NCBI GenBank assembly: GCA_030065855.1
Contig: JASJCT010000012.1
Span: 1 to 64,000, forward strand
Direction of reading: 5' to 3'
DNA length: 64,000 nucleotides
Source of the DNA: Myxococcota bacterium
GTDB lineage: Bacteria > Myxococcota_A > Polyangia > JAAYKL01
The notes beneath the pieces are model-generated. The model saw nothing but the letters and a program-made list of their open reading frames with translations. It was not told the DNA's origin and made no database searches. The position numbers were made by a program, and so were the translations under genes. Of this stretch, positions 17,501 to 25,923 are shown in pieces. Within the stretch, counting starts at the first letter, position 1. Each line of letters opens with the position of its first letter.

Positions 17501-18954
17501 ATGGCGATGTCTCGCTGGACTGGGGGTCTCGGGTCAGGCCGGCCATAGGCGTCCCCGTGCTCAATGATGAAATGATAGTTGACACCGCCAAATCCACTGG
17601 AGGTGATGGCGGCGACCCGCTTGCCGTTAGGGTGGGTCGGCCAGTGTTCGACTTCGGTCGGTATCAAGAGAGCCGGGCTCGGATGTTCAGCGCCGGGCGT
17701 GAGTGCAGTAAAGCGCGGCATGTGAGGCAACGAAGCGTTTTCCATGCCAAGGACTGTCTTGATAAATCCCGCTACCCCTGCTGCTGCCTTGAGGTGGCCG
17801 ATCTGTTGCTTTACACTGCCCAGGCGCAGGGGATTTGCCGGATCCCGACCTGGTGCGTAAACTGTTGAAATCGCGTCATATTCGTTGGCATCCCCCACAA
17901 TGGTCGACGTGGCGTGGGCCTCCAAGAATTGCACTTCGTTGGCAGAGGTCTTGGAGATCTCCAACGCGCGCCGCAGCGCCTGGGCCCGCCCCTCAACAGA
18001 CGGGGCGTAAATAGCCTGGCCAGATCCATCGCTCGTCGATCCAACGCCTCTAATCACTGTGCGAATGCGATCTCCGTCAGCCAAGGCATCCTCGAGTCGC
18101 TTGAGGATAACAATGCCAGCGCCTTCTCCGATAATGAGTCCGTCCGCGGTATGGTCAAAGGGGTTTGAATTGCCTGAAATACTGAGCCCTTCGACCCGGC
18201 TGAATCCGACATAAATAGCTGGATTTGTTCCTAAATCAGAACCACCGGCAATGGCGATGCGCGTATCTCCGGCCATTAGGGCCTGGCAGGCCGTATCCAT
18301 TGCAACAAAGGACGAAGCGCACGCCGCGTCCACGGTCATATTGAACCCCTTCACGCCAAATACCTGGGCCACCCGGTTGGACACGGATGAGGTGATGGCG
18401 CCCACAGCTGCCACAGAGGGATTCCACGTGTGGCCACGCCGCCAAAGTTCCTCTGCCATCTCTTCTTTTAGAGCGGCCAGCACCTCGAGTGACACACCCC
18501 TGGCCTCGAGCAGGGGCATCAATTTCTTTAAATAGGTATGGCGGCGCAAGTAAGTGGTCGAGTGGGCAAACTGATCCACGCCGCTCGAACCGATGATGGT
18601 TACTGCATCGACGAGGTCTTGGGATCTGGGCTCAATCCCTGCGTCCTTAAGCGCCTCCCGGGTAGCTTCCAGCGTTACGAGCTGCGCTGGATCCACCCCT
18701 TGCATGACCTTAGGCGGTAGCCTGTATTCGAGAAACGGAAACTCAAACCCCTCAATGAACGCGCCAGTGGTGGTGTATGTTTTCTCTGGTACGGTTCTAC
18801 TTGGCGAATAAAAATTGTCTAAATGCCAGAGGTGGGTCGGCATTTTTTTGAAAAACGTATCCCCGCTTGCGATGTTCTTCCAATACTGGTCCACGTTGTT
18901 CGCACCTGGAAAGATACACCCCATGCCAATAACGGCGATATCATAACGACTCAT
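11527..18954 (-). CDS. PUFA-synthase-like iterative type I polyketide/secondary-lipid synthase: KS-KS-AT-ACP-ACP-KR-DH
   Basis: KS1 DAACASS/EAHATST/KQQIGHLK; KS2 DSACSSG/DTHGSAN/KSHIGHLY; AT GHSFGE; two ACPs with LGVDSVQRAE; KR LVTGGARGI..GSITGLFGNAGQTDYALAND; DH YLDQHLVEMLPVVPGTF..NPVLADMAVQ. Confidence 0.93.
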   Translation of the reverse strand: MSRYDIAVIGMGCIFPGANNVDQYWKNIASGDTFFKKMPTHLWHLDNFYSPSRTVPEKTYTTTGAFIEGFEFPFLEYRLPPKVMQGVDPAQLVTLEATREALKDAGIEPRSQDLVDAVTIIGSSGVDQFAHSTTYLRRHTYLKKLMPLLEARGVSLEVLAALKEEMAEELWRRGHTWNPSVAAVGAITSSVSNRVAQVFGVKGFNMTVDAACASSFVAMDTACQALMAGDTRIAIAGGSDLGTNPAIYVGFSRVEGLSISGNSNPFDHTADGLIIGEGAGIVILKRLEDALADGDRIRTVIRGVGSTSDGSGQAIYAPSVEGRAQALRRALEISKTSANEVQFLEAHATSTIVGDANEYDAISTVYAPGRDPANPLRLGSVKQQIGHLKAAAGVAGFIKTVLGMENASLPHMPRFTALTPGAEHPSPALLIPTEVEHWPTHPNGKRVAAITSSGFGGVNYHFIIEHGDAYGRPDPRPPVQRDIAIVGMTCRVSGADTVDGFWENIKAGTNAFSEVDPKELGWEDHLDTGPETERITTRVISRLEKFETNLLRYKIFPNAVSQISPTQFLALDLSDRLLTEFGCDFAAPKRIGVSLGAMHDDDFPDLFMPLLPDEYADAVQCCDAAKKIDGQTLKTCLADVAETIQAEYPPVTEHTLPGWMTNVVAGRVANKLNLRGPNFTVDSACSSGLAAMLPAIYQLMFGDVDMMITGGLNQQLSDTFTCGVCALGAVAETIAKPYDADGKGFLIGEGGVFFLFKRLADAERDGDDIIAVLHAVHGSSEADSKSMVAPTEEAVRRSISNALERTSLNPNEVGVVDTHGSANPLSDLVEARAIAAELRADNGAPPVEITAIKSHIGHLYGGAGASSLFSAIQTLRTKTVPGIRNLKTPRPEIAELSGQVKPRFGTEPLAQGFRAGAANSLGLGGANYTAFVSLPTTPLAGDGPRQRKPAPERSTMPSDRPFVRSGDWGSDDIFVCIAQSEADFAAALGRALQQEPIPLVISEGEHPAARLAVTFQDQDELRNKLQSALKLLSSGHGVKPLESQGIFGAPAPADGRREKLAFCFPGQGTHYISMGRHLYDGNPVFKSVVDQVHDLAMKKFDFDLLGHIYGDPEDPDIAARLGTLVGAQTALFAVELGMAAVLKDLGVAPDVMIGHSFGEISALAVAGAWDTDVAFQVVAARIEAAEQIIKGGGPALGMMSVICSDSQRDAILKLVEGKVVLTNINAPGRFVMAGQLDAVKQTVAVAESFGAEARLLPIGAAFHSRFMEPAKAPFKEALSKLPCIRPSTPILSTITGYYIDPDGITSATLAAHLSEQLTTPLNLPREIGRLHSEGIQHYIEVGPGWSMTKMISAILEGQPYRAAPTLHPKVGDEETFRRARAFLMALGHLDSAAERQNLPGMFSPDFVAYLETSEPAVLALIREVHKRYLDTMQTRSAEVLVSQPVPDPAPDRSVVPIETSAAPDLPPDEPNAPERQDASVWRERVREKLVAITGYPAEMLEDQLDLEADLGVDSVQRAEIWLALTSEFNLDSETRPKAVRTIMQLADALAELSGPDETDAAAPATPDATPQPVAAPLAPTSPADASGAAVWIERVREKLVTITGYPPEMLEDQLDLEADLGVDSVQRAEIWLALTSEYNLDSETRPKGVRTIAQLAESLQALSNEVGDVDPAPLPLETAPASEVKDPDACQLFAPSTRPLSEVDFEPFSCKRVLLITRVKDDHNDALHRLLTERNIEVRAVDVTRFSTLTGQDIANSLEQCDTVIYTAHHQVNVMDARSIKNLRAVLDREVTDLYQVFRNLAEPLATQPRRIIVPVSQDGAFGAGAVEGDRFLGAFPAGFIRSVSRELEHCRFQLIDTGDTPWPEAIADHIDVVGRHLEIGLTRFGRVTPTLAPVVAFEDGLQVIGAGDLILVTGGARGIVFECVLALARKTGCRVLLTGRTEAPTGNPDWLSANPEELPDVIRKLEIDMVKNDGVPLKEAKRFGSTAKAQWELNRNLERLRTANVDVQYTVCDVTDPKAFGDLIKRVAKNDGIRGIVHGAGVQRSKLIGDLTDQAVGLTLGTKVSALITLLDALDWSQVKLFLGFGSITGLFGNAGQTDYALANDLLGWMIKGIGARHPHLFAQIVDWTAWVGTGMVTEEEAKRFSQAGLIPLDVETGVALFMDAVERTRLEKLAALNASAGFAAGRDIADHPVPATVRSQLLTDAAKARFSTQRDLYLDQHLVEMLPVVPGTFVSEIFAEATADSNKELCNIRFRRPLWIREDGFEVEVVTDNTEMLLLPAVRPDLKQKGRSNLAFASCHLGDPNTGASHLLDFQPEDLKTLGLAAKDATASFYSLLDGKFSHALKTGPIFRGVWSTVERKGQFFGAVRLTDAAMGALAVPGEFVFNPVLADMAVQVACAWAMITHNVMAIPNEIGQLHIENKTRVRDAIVICQKEQLSEDKTIVNVAVREPDHRLILTMDRLVLSTIAKGNA

Positions 18955-18989
18955 TCACACTCTCCAATCCCTCTTCGCAAACCGCGTCA

Positions 18990-19733
18990 TTAGACCCCAT
19001 CGGCTTGCTCACTGCTTTCCTGCGGGGATGATCCGCCATGGCGTGCAGTTCCCGCTCGGCTCCTATCCGATAGCACTGCGATGGCATCCTGCCAATCCAC
19101 AAACCCGTCGATAGGTTCTCTTGGGCCCATCCCATCGCGAATACCCAAAAATTCCATGCCGGCCAGTCGCGCACTGTCCTGGTCCAAGTCCTGGCGGTCT
19201 CCTACCACAATTAGGGCCTCCTGTTCGACCCCCCATTTTTGAGCAATGGCGTCAAGGGGGAGACGAGACGGCTTGAGGGTGCCAAACTCCTCGGCCGCAA
19301 AGACATCATCGAACATGGCCTCACCAATGCCAATGGCCGCCAGCCGTTCAGGTACACAGCCGTAGTCTGAGAGCACGGCCAGTTTTACGCCCCGATCTCG
19401 CAATAAGCTGAGCAGCTCAGGGAGTCCAGGGCGAAGGCGCGCGTGTTTTTTGAGCATGCGGATAAAGCACGCCATAAAGCGCTCTTCATACCATAATGCC
19501 GCAACCCCTTCAGCTACCCCTGCTCGGCGACCGAGCGCTGCGAAGAACGCCTTTTTGAACGCGTGCTTATCCGTAAAGGTTCGATCTCTTAGTTGAGATC
19601 GGACCGCCGACACCTGTCGCAGCAATCCAATATCCCGCCACAGTGCCAGTGCCATTTTCAGGTGGGATCTCTTTAATGTGTAAAGGGTACCGTCCAAGTC
19701 GAAAATGACCCCTTTGATGGATGTTGCGCTCAC
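18990..19733 (-). CDS. HAD family hydrolase (phosphatase-like)
   Basis: KGVIFDLDGTLYTL, LAVLSDYG, GTLKPSRLPLDAIA, IVVGDRQDLDQDSA. Confidence 0.9.
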   Translation of the reverse strand: MSATSIKGVIFDLDGTLYTLKRSHLKMALALWRDIGLLRQVSAVRSQLRDRTFTDKHAFKKAFFAALGRRAGVAEGVAALWYEERFMACFIRMLKKHARLRPGLPELLSLLRDRGVKLAVLSDYGCVPERLAAIGIGEAMFDDVFAAEEFGTLKPSRLPLDAIAQKWGVEQEALIVVGDRQDLDQDSARLAGMEFLGIRDGMGPREPIDGFVDWQDAIAVLSDRSRAGTARHGGSSPQESSEQADGV

Positions 19734-19920
19734 GGTTCCTCAATAGGGCACTTAACCGGTGCCGCGGCTAGTATAGTTTATGATGCTGTCTGTTGTACAA
19801 CCCTGTCTTAATCATCCCTCCCATGCTGCTTCAGATGCGTTTGCAAGAATTCCAGGTTTTATGATAGATATTTTAATGTTTTAGTACGTTGGTTCAGACA
19901 ATTTCGCGAGGAGACAGTCG

Positions 19921-20328
19921 ATGTATAAAGACAGGGAACAGTTGTACGAGTGTATCTGCGGCTTGCTGGAGAGACTCGCTGTCGTTCCAGAGTTGAAACC
20001 CCAGTTCATCAACGCCAAGCTGATTGTCAGATTTGTCTACACTGATATGGATGCCCAGATCTGGATCAACACACAGACAGATCCAATCGAAGTGACGGCC
20101 GGCCCTCGAGACGACATCAAGCCCATTGTGGATATGTCGATGAAAGCAGATGTGGCCCATCGATTTTGGCTGGGCAAGATCAACCTAATGGCCGCGCTTG
20201 CCAGAAGACAAATCGTCGCCAAGGGACCGATCCCCAGGGTAATGAAATTATTGCCGCTGATAAAGCCTTCTCATGAAATGTATAAAGATCTGCTGAAGGA
20301 GCTGGGCTACGAAGATATGATTATCTAG
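19921..20328 (+). CDS. SCP2 sterol-binding domain protein
   Basis: Small alpha/beta pattern with DIKPIVDMSMKADVAHRFWLGKINLMAALARRQIVAKGPIPRVMKLLPLIKP. Confidence 0.7.
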   Translation: MYKDREQLYECICGLLERLAVVPELKPQFINAKLIVRFVYTDMDAQIWINTQTDPIEVTAGPRDDIKPIVDMSMKADVAHRFWLGKINLMAALARRQIVAKGPIPRVMKLLPLIKPSHEMYKDLLKELGYEDMII

Positions 20329-20397
20329 GGCCCGCACTGAAATGGATCTTTTTGGGAAGAGCATACATACCACACACACTGCGCTGGGAGGGGTGAA

Positions 20398-21882
20398 GTG
20401 ACACATTACCAAATGTACATCAATGGAAAGTTCGTGGACGCGGTGAGTGGAGAGACGGTAGCCAGTCGCTGTCCTTCAGATGGCGAGGAGATTGCTGTCT
20501 ATCCAAAGGGGGGCGTGGCTGACGTGGACTTGGCAGTGGCAGCGGCAAAGGCGGCATTTGCCGATCCCACCTGGAGCAAGCCCCACGCCAGCCAAGATCG
20601 GGCAGCGCTCCTGCGCGCGATTGCCCAGGGCATTCGCGACAACGCGGATCACATCTCCGAAGTCGAAGCGCGGGACTCGGGAAAGACGATCACCGACGTG
20701 AGCCTGGTGGACGTGCAGTGGGCTGCTGACTGCTTTGACTATTTCGCTGACTTGGCAACCCAAATATACGGCGAGGTCATCCCGGTCCCAGGCGACGTAT
20801 TGGATATCGCGCTTCGGGAGCCGCTCGGCGTGTGCAGCGCGATCGTTGCTTGGAATTACCCGATTATGTTTGCCGCTTGGAAGATCGCTCCTTGCCTTGC
20901 TGCTGGCAACACCATGGTCTTCAAGCCAGCGTCGCATACCTCCCTGTCAGCCCTGGAGCTGGCCAACATCATGAGCAAGGTTGGTGCGCCCGCCGGCGTG
21001 GTCAATATCGTTACCGGACCTGGTAGCGAGATTGGCGAAGCCATCTGCAACCACCCAGAGATCGAAAAGGTGTCCTTTACCGGGTCCACCAGCGTCGGGA
21101 AAAAGGTCATGCAAATGGCCTCCTCGACCATAAAAAAAGTGACACTAGAGCTGGGCGGCAAATCGCCGAACATCTTTTTCGATGATTTTACAAACCTGGA
21201 AGCAGCTGTGGGCGCGGCCATGCTCGGCATGTACTTCAACGCTGGACAGACCTGTATTGCCGGGTCGCGCGTCTTTGTACACGAGAACATCTACGATGCA
21301 TTCAAGTCCGAACTGGTGCGACGGGTGGGCAATATTCCGGTCGGACACTGCCTGGATTACGATACGCGAATGGGCGCGATCATCAGCGAAGGCCAGATGA
21401 ACGCGATTCTAAATTACATCGAGCTGGGCAAGCAGGAGGGTGCGAACCTGCTCATCGGCGGCCACCGCATGACCGAGGGCGCCCTTTCCAAGGGCTACTT
21501 TATCGCGCCCACGGTGTTCGAGTGCGATCGCGATGACTACACAATCATGCAAGAGGAGATCTTTGGGCCAGTGCTGTGCCTTTGCAAATTTTCCACAGAG
21601 GAAGAGGTGATCGAACGCGCCAACAACACGATCTATGGCCTGGCATCTGCTGTTTGGACCCTGGACATCAAGCGCGCCTTTCGCGTGGCCAAGGCCCTAA
21701 AGGCCGGGCAAGTCTGGATCAATCAGTATCTGATGATTTCTAATTTCGCTCCCCACGGGGGATTCAAGCAGAGCGGCTTTGGTAAGGATCTGAGCAAGTA
21801 CGCCATTGATGGCTACACCCAGATCAAGAACATCTATGTGGAGCTCTGCGATGACGACGCCTATATGTCGACTTTTGAATAG
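20398..21882 (+). CDS. NAD(P)-dependent aldehyde dehydrogenase
   Basis: KVTLELGGKSPNIFF, FNAGQTCIAGSR, GPVLCLCKF..EEVIERANNTIYGLASAVWT, FGKD. Confidence 0.95.
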   Translation: MTHYQMYINGKFVDAVSGETVASRCPSDGEEIAVYPKGGVADVDLAVAAAKAAFADPTWSKPHASQDRAALLRAIAQGIRDNADHISEVEARDSGKTITDVSLVDVQWAADCFDYFADLATQIYGEVIPVPGDVLDIALREPLGVCSAIVAWNYPIMFAAWKIAPCLAAGNTMVFKPASHTSLSALELANIMSKVGAPAGVVNIVTGPGSEIGEAICNHPEIEKVSFTGSTSVGKKVMQMASSTIKKVTLELGGKSPNIFFDDFTNLEAAVGAAMLGMYFNAGQTCIAGSRVFVHENIYDAFKSELVRRVGNIPVGHCLDYDTRMGAIISEGQMNAILNYIELGKQEGANLLIGGHRMTEGALSKGYFIAPTVFECDRDDYTIMQEEIFGPVLCLCKFSTEEEVIERANNTIYGLASAVWTLDIKRAFRVAKALKAGQVWINQYLMISNFAPHGGFKQSGFGKDLSKYAIDGYTQIKNIYVELCDDDAYMSTFE

Positions 21883-21890
21883 GAGGACGC

Positions 21891-23054
21891 GTGATGCTGC
21901 CTGAATTTTTCGAATTTCAGCTGCCGACAAAGATCAACTATGCAAACCACCTGGCTGCCGAGTGCGGTATGGAGATCGAGAAGTTGACCGGAAGCCGCGC
22001 ATTTATCGTGACCGACGCGCCCCTTGTAGCAGCAGGCGTCGTGCAAAAGGTGATCGACGGCATGCAGGCATCATCTGTCGAGGTGGTGCATGTTTTTGAC
22101 GAGACGCCTGCAAACTCAGACACTGAAGTGGTTTGCCGTGGCGCAGAAATCGCCAGGGAAAAGGGCTGCGACATATTTGTCTCAGTCGGCGGCGGCAGCC
22201 CCATCGATACGGCCAAAGCGATCGATCTGCTTTTTACCTTGGAAGGGGATCTTTCCGATTGGGAGGGGGTGGGGGTGATCGACCAGCCCCTAGCCCCACA
22301 CGTTGCCATTCCCACCACCGCTGGTACTGGCAGTGAGGTGACCTTTGCCGCCCTGGTCAAGGACAGGTCGCGCAACGAGAAGATCATTTACCAGTCCCCC
22401 AGACTGGCACCAGATCTGGCCATTTTGGATCCAGACCTGACCGTGGGCATGCCCGGCTGGCTCACTGCGGCCACTGGTATCGACGCCCTGGTCCACGCCA
22501 TTGAGGCCTACGTCTCCAACGAACGACAGCCCCTGGCAGATGCCATGGCGCTGTGGTCGATTGCTCAGATAGGAAAAAACCTCGAGAGGGTCATGGCTGA
22601 CCCCAGTAACTTGGCGCTTCGAGGGATGATGCTGGTCGCCTCTACTGCCGCTGGTGCGGCGTTTGCAAACGCCCTGGTCGGCGCTGTGCACGCCTGCGCC
22701 CATGCCTGCGGTGCCCATTTTGACGTTCATCACGGTACGGCCAATGCCATCCTGCTGCCCCATGTCATGGCGTTCAACCTGCCCGACGCAGCAGACAGGT
22801 ATTTCGATATTGCCCGCGCCCTCGACCTGAACGTCTCTGGTAAATCCCACGAGGAAGCTGGCACCATGGCGGTCGAGTGGATTCGCCGACTGATAAAAAA
22901 CCTCGGGTTGCCCACCCGCTTAAGCGAAGTCGGCGTGACAAAGCAAGGCATACCCGAGCTCGCAGCTTATGCCATGACCGACGGCGGTATGTTTGCCAAC
23001 CCCCGCGAAGCTGAGGAACAGGAAATCGAAGCCCTGCTCAACAGGGCCTTCTAA
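21891..23054 (+). CDS. Iron-containing alcohol dehydrogenase
   Basis: SVGGGSPIDTAKAI, PTTAGTGSEVT, DALVHAIEAYVS, HACAHACGAHFDVHHGTANAILLPHVMAFN; aggagg upstream. Confidence 0.95.
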   Translation: MMLPEFFEFQLPTKINYANHLAAECGMEIEKLTGSRAFIVTDAPLVAAGVVQKVIDGMQASSVEVVHVFDETPANSDTEVVCRGAEIAREKGCDIFVSVGGGSPIDTAKAIDLLFTLEGDLSDWEGVGVIDQPLAPHVAIPTTAGTGSEVTFAALVKDRSRNEKIIYQSPRLAPDLAILDPDLTVGMPGWLTAATGIDALVHAIEAYVSNERQPLADAMALWSIAQIGKNLERVMADPSNLALRGMMLVASTAAGAAFANALVGAVHACAHACGAHFDVHHGTANAILLPHVMAFNLPDAADRYFDIARALDLNVSGKSHEEAGTMAVEWIRRLIKNLGLPTRLSEVGVTKQGIPELAAYAMTDGGMFANPREAEEQEIEALLNRAF

Positions 23055-23064
23055 GGTTAATCAA

Positions 23065-24039
23065 ATGGAAACAACGTTAGTCACCGGCGCCACCGGCCTG
23101 GTGGGATTCAATATCGTTCAAGCCCTGTTAAAGCGAAACCGAAAGGTAACGGCTCTGGTGAGGTCTTTAAAAAAAGGCCGTGAGATCCTGCCGCCAGAGT
23201 GCGATGTGGTTCAAGGGGACGTGACAGATCCGGCATCATTGACAACTGCCATGAAGGATTGTGCTTCGGTCTATCACGCTGCTGGATTCCCTGAGCAATG
23301 GATGAAGGATCCGGATATTTTTCAGCGCGTGAACGTAGATGGGACCAAAAACATAATCGACGCGGCCCTGTCATCGGGGGTTCAGCGTTTTATCTACACC
23401 AGCACCATCGATGTCTTCGCTGCCGGGTCAGGCGAGACATACGATGAACGTGCCATAGATACTGAGCCCAAGGGGACCTATTACGAGCGTTCCAAGCAAG
23501 CGGCTGATCAACTGGTAACGGATGCTATCAACAGGGGCTTGCCAGCCATATTCTTGCACCCTGCCGGTGTCTACGGCCCCGGCCCCACGGCATCACCCGG
23601 CATTAATGATTTCATTCAAAAACTGCATCGGCGAGCCATTCCCTTGCTGCTTCCCGGTGGGTTTCCCGTGGTGTTCGCACCTGATGTGGGAGAGGGGCAT
23701 GTACTTGCCGAAGAAAAGGCAGAGGTCGGCAGCCGGTTTATATTGAGTGAGTCCTATTGCAATTTACCGGGATTGGCAGAAATCGTCCTCGCTGAGCTAG
23801 GCACCCACCGTAAAGTACCACCGGTGATGCCAGTTCCGGTTGGCAAGGTGATTTCTGTTATGGGGGAATGGATTGCCCAACTAACAAACAAACCCCCTCT
23901 TGTTCCAAAGGGACAACTGCACTTTTTGCTGTGGGATGCGCGCCCTCAGAACCGCAAGGCAAAAGAACAGTTGGGATGGTCTCCCACGCCGATTCGACAA
24001 GGCATTCGAGAAACCATCTCATTCCTGAAGCTCGCTTAA
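23065..24039 (+). CDS. Extended SDR: NAD-dependent epimerase/dehydratase or 3beta-HSD/dihydroflavonol-reductase-like
   Basis: TLVTGATGLVGFNIV, YTSTIDVF, YYERSKQAAD, LHPAGVYGPG; start at internal ATG 23065. Confidence 0.88.
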   Translation: METTLVTGATGLVGFNIVQALLKRNRKVTALVRSLKKGREILPPECDVVQGDVTDPASLTTAMKDCASVYHAAGFPEQWMKDPDIFQRVNVDGTKNIIDAALSSGVQRFIYTSTIDVFAAGSGETYDERAIDTEPKGTYYERSKQAADQLVTDAINRGLPAIFLHPAGVYGPGPTASPGINDFIQKLHRRAIPLLLPGGFPVVFAPDVGEGHVLAEEKAEVGSRFILSESYCNLPGLAEIVLAELGTHRKVPPVMPVPVGKVISVMGEWIAQLTNKPPLVPKGQLHFLLWDARPQNRKAKEQLGWSPTPIRQGIRETISFLKLA

Positions 24040-24049
24040 CCGACACATC

Positions 24050-24508
24050 CTATGGCCCCCAGCGCCAGTTTTCGTAGTACTCCCATCCGATCATGGCGTT
24101 CATGGATTTGAGTTCTTTTTCCTTGGTGTTGAGGATCGTCTTCATGATGTCACCAGTGGACAGGACCCCTATACATTCGTCGCCTTTTCTAACCAAGAGA
24201 TGCCGAATTCGCAATCCCAGAAACTTGTCCTGAAGCTGGTAGGCGGTTTCTTTGTGGTCGCAGTATTTGAGGTCTGTGCTCATGTACTCGGACACCTTGG
24301 CGGTTTTTATATTAAAGCCGTCCTGGAGGACGTTGCGCATCAAATCCCGCTCTGTCCAGATGCCGATGTACGCATTGCCTTCTTTTACAACGATCGCTCC
24401 GATACCCCGCTCGGTCATGAGCTTGAGGGCTTCCTCCACAGTTGTATCCCTAGAGATAGAGAGTAGGTCGCCTTTTTTTTCAAGTAGGATTTGTTCAGCG
24501 TTTATCAT
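24050..24508 (-). CDS. CBS-domain-pair protein
   Basis: Two CBS-like units (TVEEALKLMTERGIGAIVV..YIGIWTERDLMR; LGLRIRHLLVRKGDECIGVLSTGDIMKTIL). Confidence 0.9.
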   Translation of the reverse strand: MINAEQILLEKKGDLLSISRDTTVEEALKLMTERGIGAIVVKEGNAYIGIWTERDLMRNVLQDGFNIKTAKVSEYMSTDLKYCDHKETAYQLQDKFLGLRIRHLLVRKGDECIGVLSTGDIMKTILNTKEKELKSMNAMIGWEYYENWRWGP

Positions 24509-24710
24509 AGATCACCTCGCATTTTTTCTACTTGATACCCTCGAAGTGGGGTTTCTGCAAACAAAGTCAGCAAATAAGCGCCAAGCCTGCATCCTCAATG
24601 ACGTTCCCCGCCAAGCAGTTGACCGAGCGTTCGAAAACGCAATTTCTTGCCTCTCATTATTCAAAGTGCTCTAATATTACTTGTCTTCAAATATAGGAGA
24701 AACCTGGCTC

Positions 24711-25028
24711 ATGATGACGGCATATTACTTCATCGTTGGTGGCGCGATTATTCTGATGCTCCTCGGGCTGATAATGGCGATTCAACTAAAGAACGTGGCA
24801 GCCGGCGGCACAATCGGCAGGTCGGTTAAGATCATCATGGTGCTCATCGTAATCTTTACTGTCGGCTATCTCGTCGCGCTACTGATGCCGCTCTTATCGA
24901 TTGAAGTGTCGCTCATTATTGTCGGTGTTATTTTCCTTTTTGGCGCTGTCTACGTATTGCTGGTCTTGTGGATCATAAGGCGGCTGATAAAACAGGTCAT
25001 CAAAACCCTGGACGACGGGACTCAATGA
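24711..25028 (+). CDS. Small membrane protein of unknown function
   Basis: Three hydrophobic segments; ATGA overlap with the next gene. Confidence 0.5.
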   Translation: MMTAYYFIVGGAIILMLLGLIMAIQLKNVAAGGTIGRSVKIIMVLIVIFTVGYLVALLMPLLSIEVSLIIVGVIFLFGAVYVLLVLWIIRRLIKQVIKTLDDGTQ

Positions 25029-25279
25029 CACTGGCCAAGCTTAAAGCTGACTTTGTAGCGGTGGTCGATCGGGAACTAAAAGACGGTGCCGCCCCTGTTG
25101 TCTACGGCCGTATCCTCAACAAAATAGAAGCCCTCGAAGACGATCCAGATGCCGTTAAGCGGACAATATCAAACATTGCCATTGTCGTTCGCCTGCTCGT
25201 GGATGAGGATTTGTCAGATGATATTGCCGAGGTGTTGCAATCCGTGGCGCGTTCGTCTGGATATGAAATTGGCCGTTGA
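25025..25279 (+). CDS. Small soluble protein of unknown function
   Basis: Start at ATG 25025 overlapping the upstream stop; coding-like composition. Confidence 0.5.
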   Translation: MTLAKLKADFVAVVDRELKDGAAPVVYGRILNKIEALEDDPDAVKRTISNIAIVVRLLVDEDLSDDIAEVLQSVARSSGYEIGR

Positions 25280-25290
25280 AGGGGATATTC

Positions 25291-25923
25291 CTACTTGACC
25301 AGGCCGTGGTCTATTGCGTAGCGAACGATCAGGTTGTCGCTTCTCATGTACATTTTTTCGTAGATGCGGGTTTTGTAGGTGCTCACGGTCTTTGGGCTGA
25401 GGTTGAGCTCTCGGGAAATGTCGCCCAGGCTCTTTCCTTCGGCAATCTTGATGAATACCTGGTATTCCCTATCTGATAGCTGCTCGTGGGGCGATGAGAT
25501 GAAGTCTCCGTCCAGCTGATCGGCCAGTCGCTCTGCCAGGTCTGGTGTGATGTACCGCTTGCCGGCGATGATGCGACGCAGCGCTGTGACGAGTCCTTCG
25601 GCCGCTATTTCCTTGGTCAGATAGCCAGAGGCCCCTAACTTGAGGGCCCGTATGGCGTACTGTTCCTCTGGGAAAAAGCTGAGCATGAGAATGGGAAAGT
25701 CCAGATATGCATGTCTGACTTGTTGCAGCACGTCGAGTCCGTTTGTATCCCCCATATCGATGTCCAGGATAAGAGCGTCGTAGGTGTTTTCGCTTACGTA
25801 CTTGAAAACTTCTCTGCCGTCGCCGACTTCGTCTGTTACTTCCATATCTTCTTCTTCGTCGATGATACTTCGAAGCCCGTTTCTAAAAATGGGATGATCA
25901 TCTGCGATGAGCAACCTAATCAT
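25291..25923 (-). CDS. NarL/LuxR-family response regulator
   Basis: IRLLIADDHPIFRNGL, ALILDIDMGDTNG, LTKE; HTH LSDREYQVFIKIAEGKSLGDISRELNLSPKTVSTYKTRIYEKM. Confidence 0.95.
   Translation of the reverse strand: MIRLLIADDHPIFRNGLRSIIDEEEDMEVTDEVGDGREVFKYVSENTYDALILDIDMGDTNGLDVLQQVRHAYLDFPILMLSFFPEEQYAIRALKLGASGYLTKEIAAEGLVTALRRIIAGKRYITPDLAERLADQLDGDFISSPHEQLSDREYQVFIKIAEGKSLGDISRELNLSPKTVSTYKTRIYEKMYMRSDNLIVRYAIDHGLVK

Noticed and set aside
16080-17520. KS2 as a chain-length factor
   Set aside because: The active-site Cys and both His motifs are present by inspection
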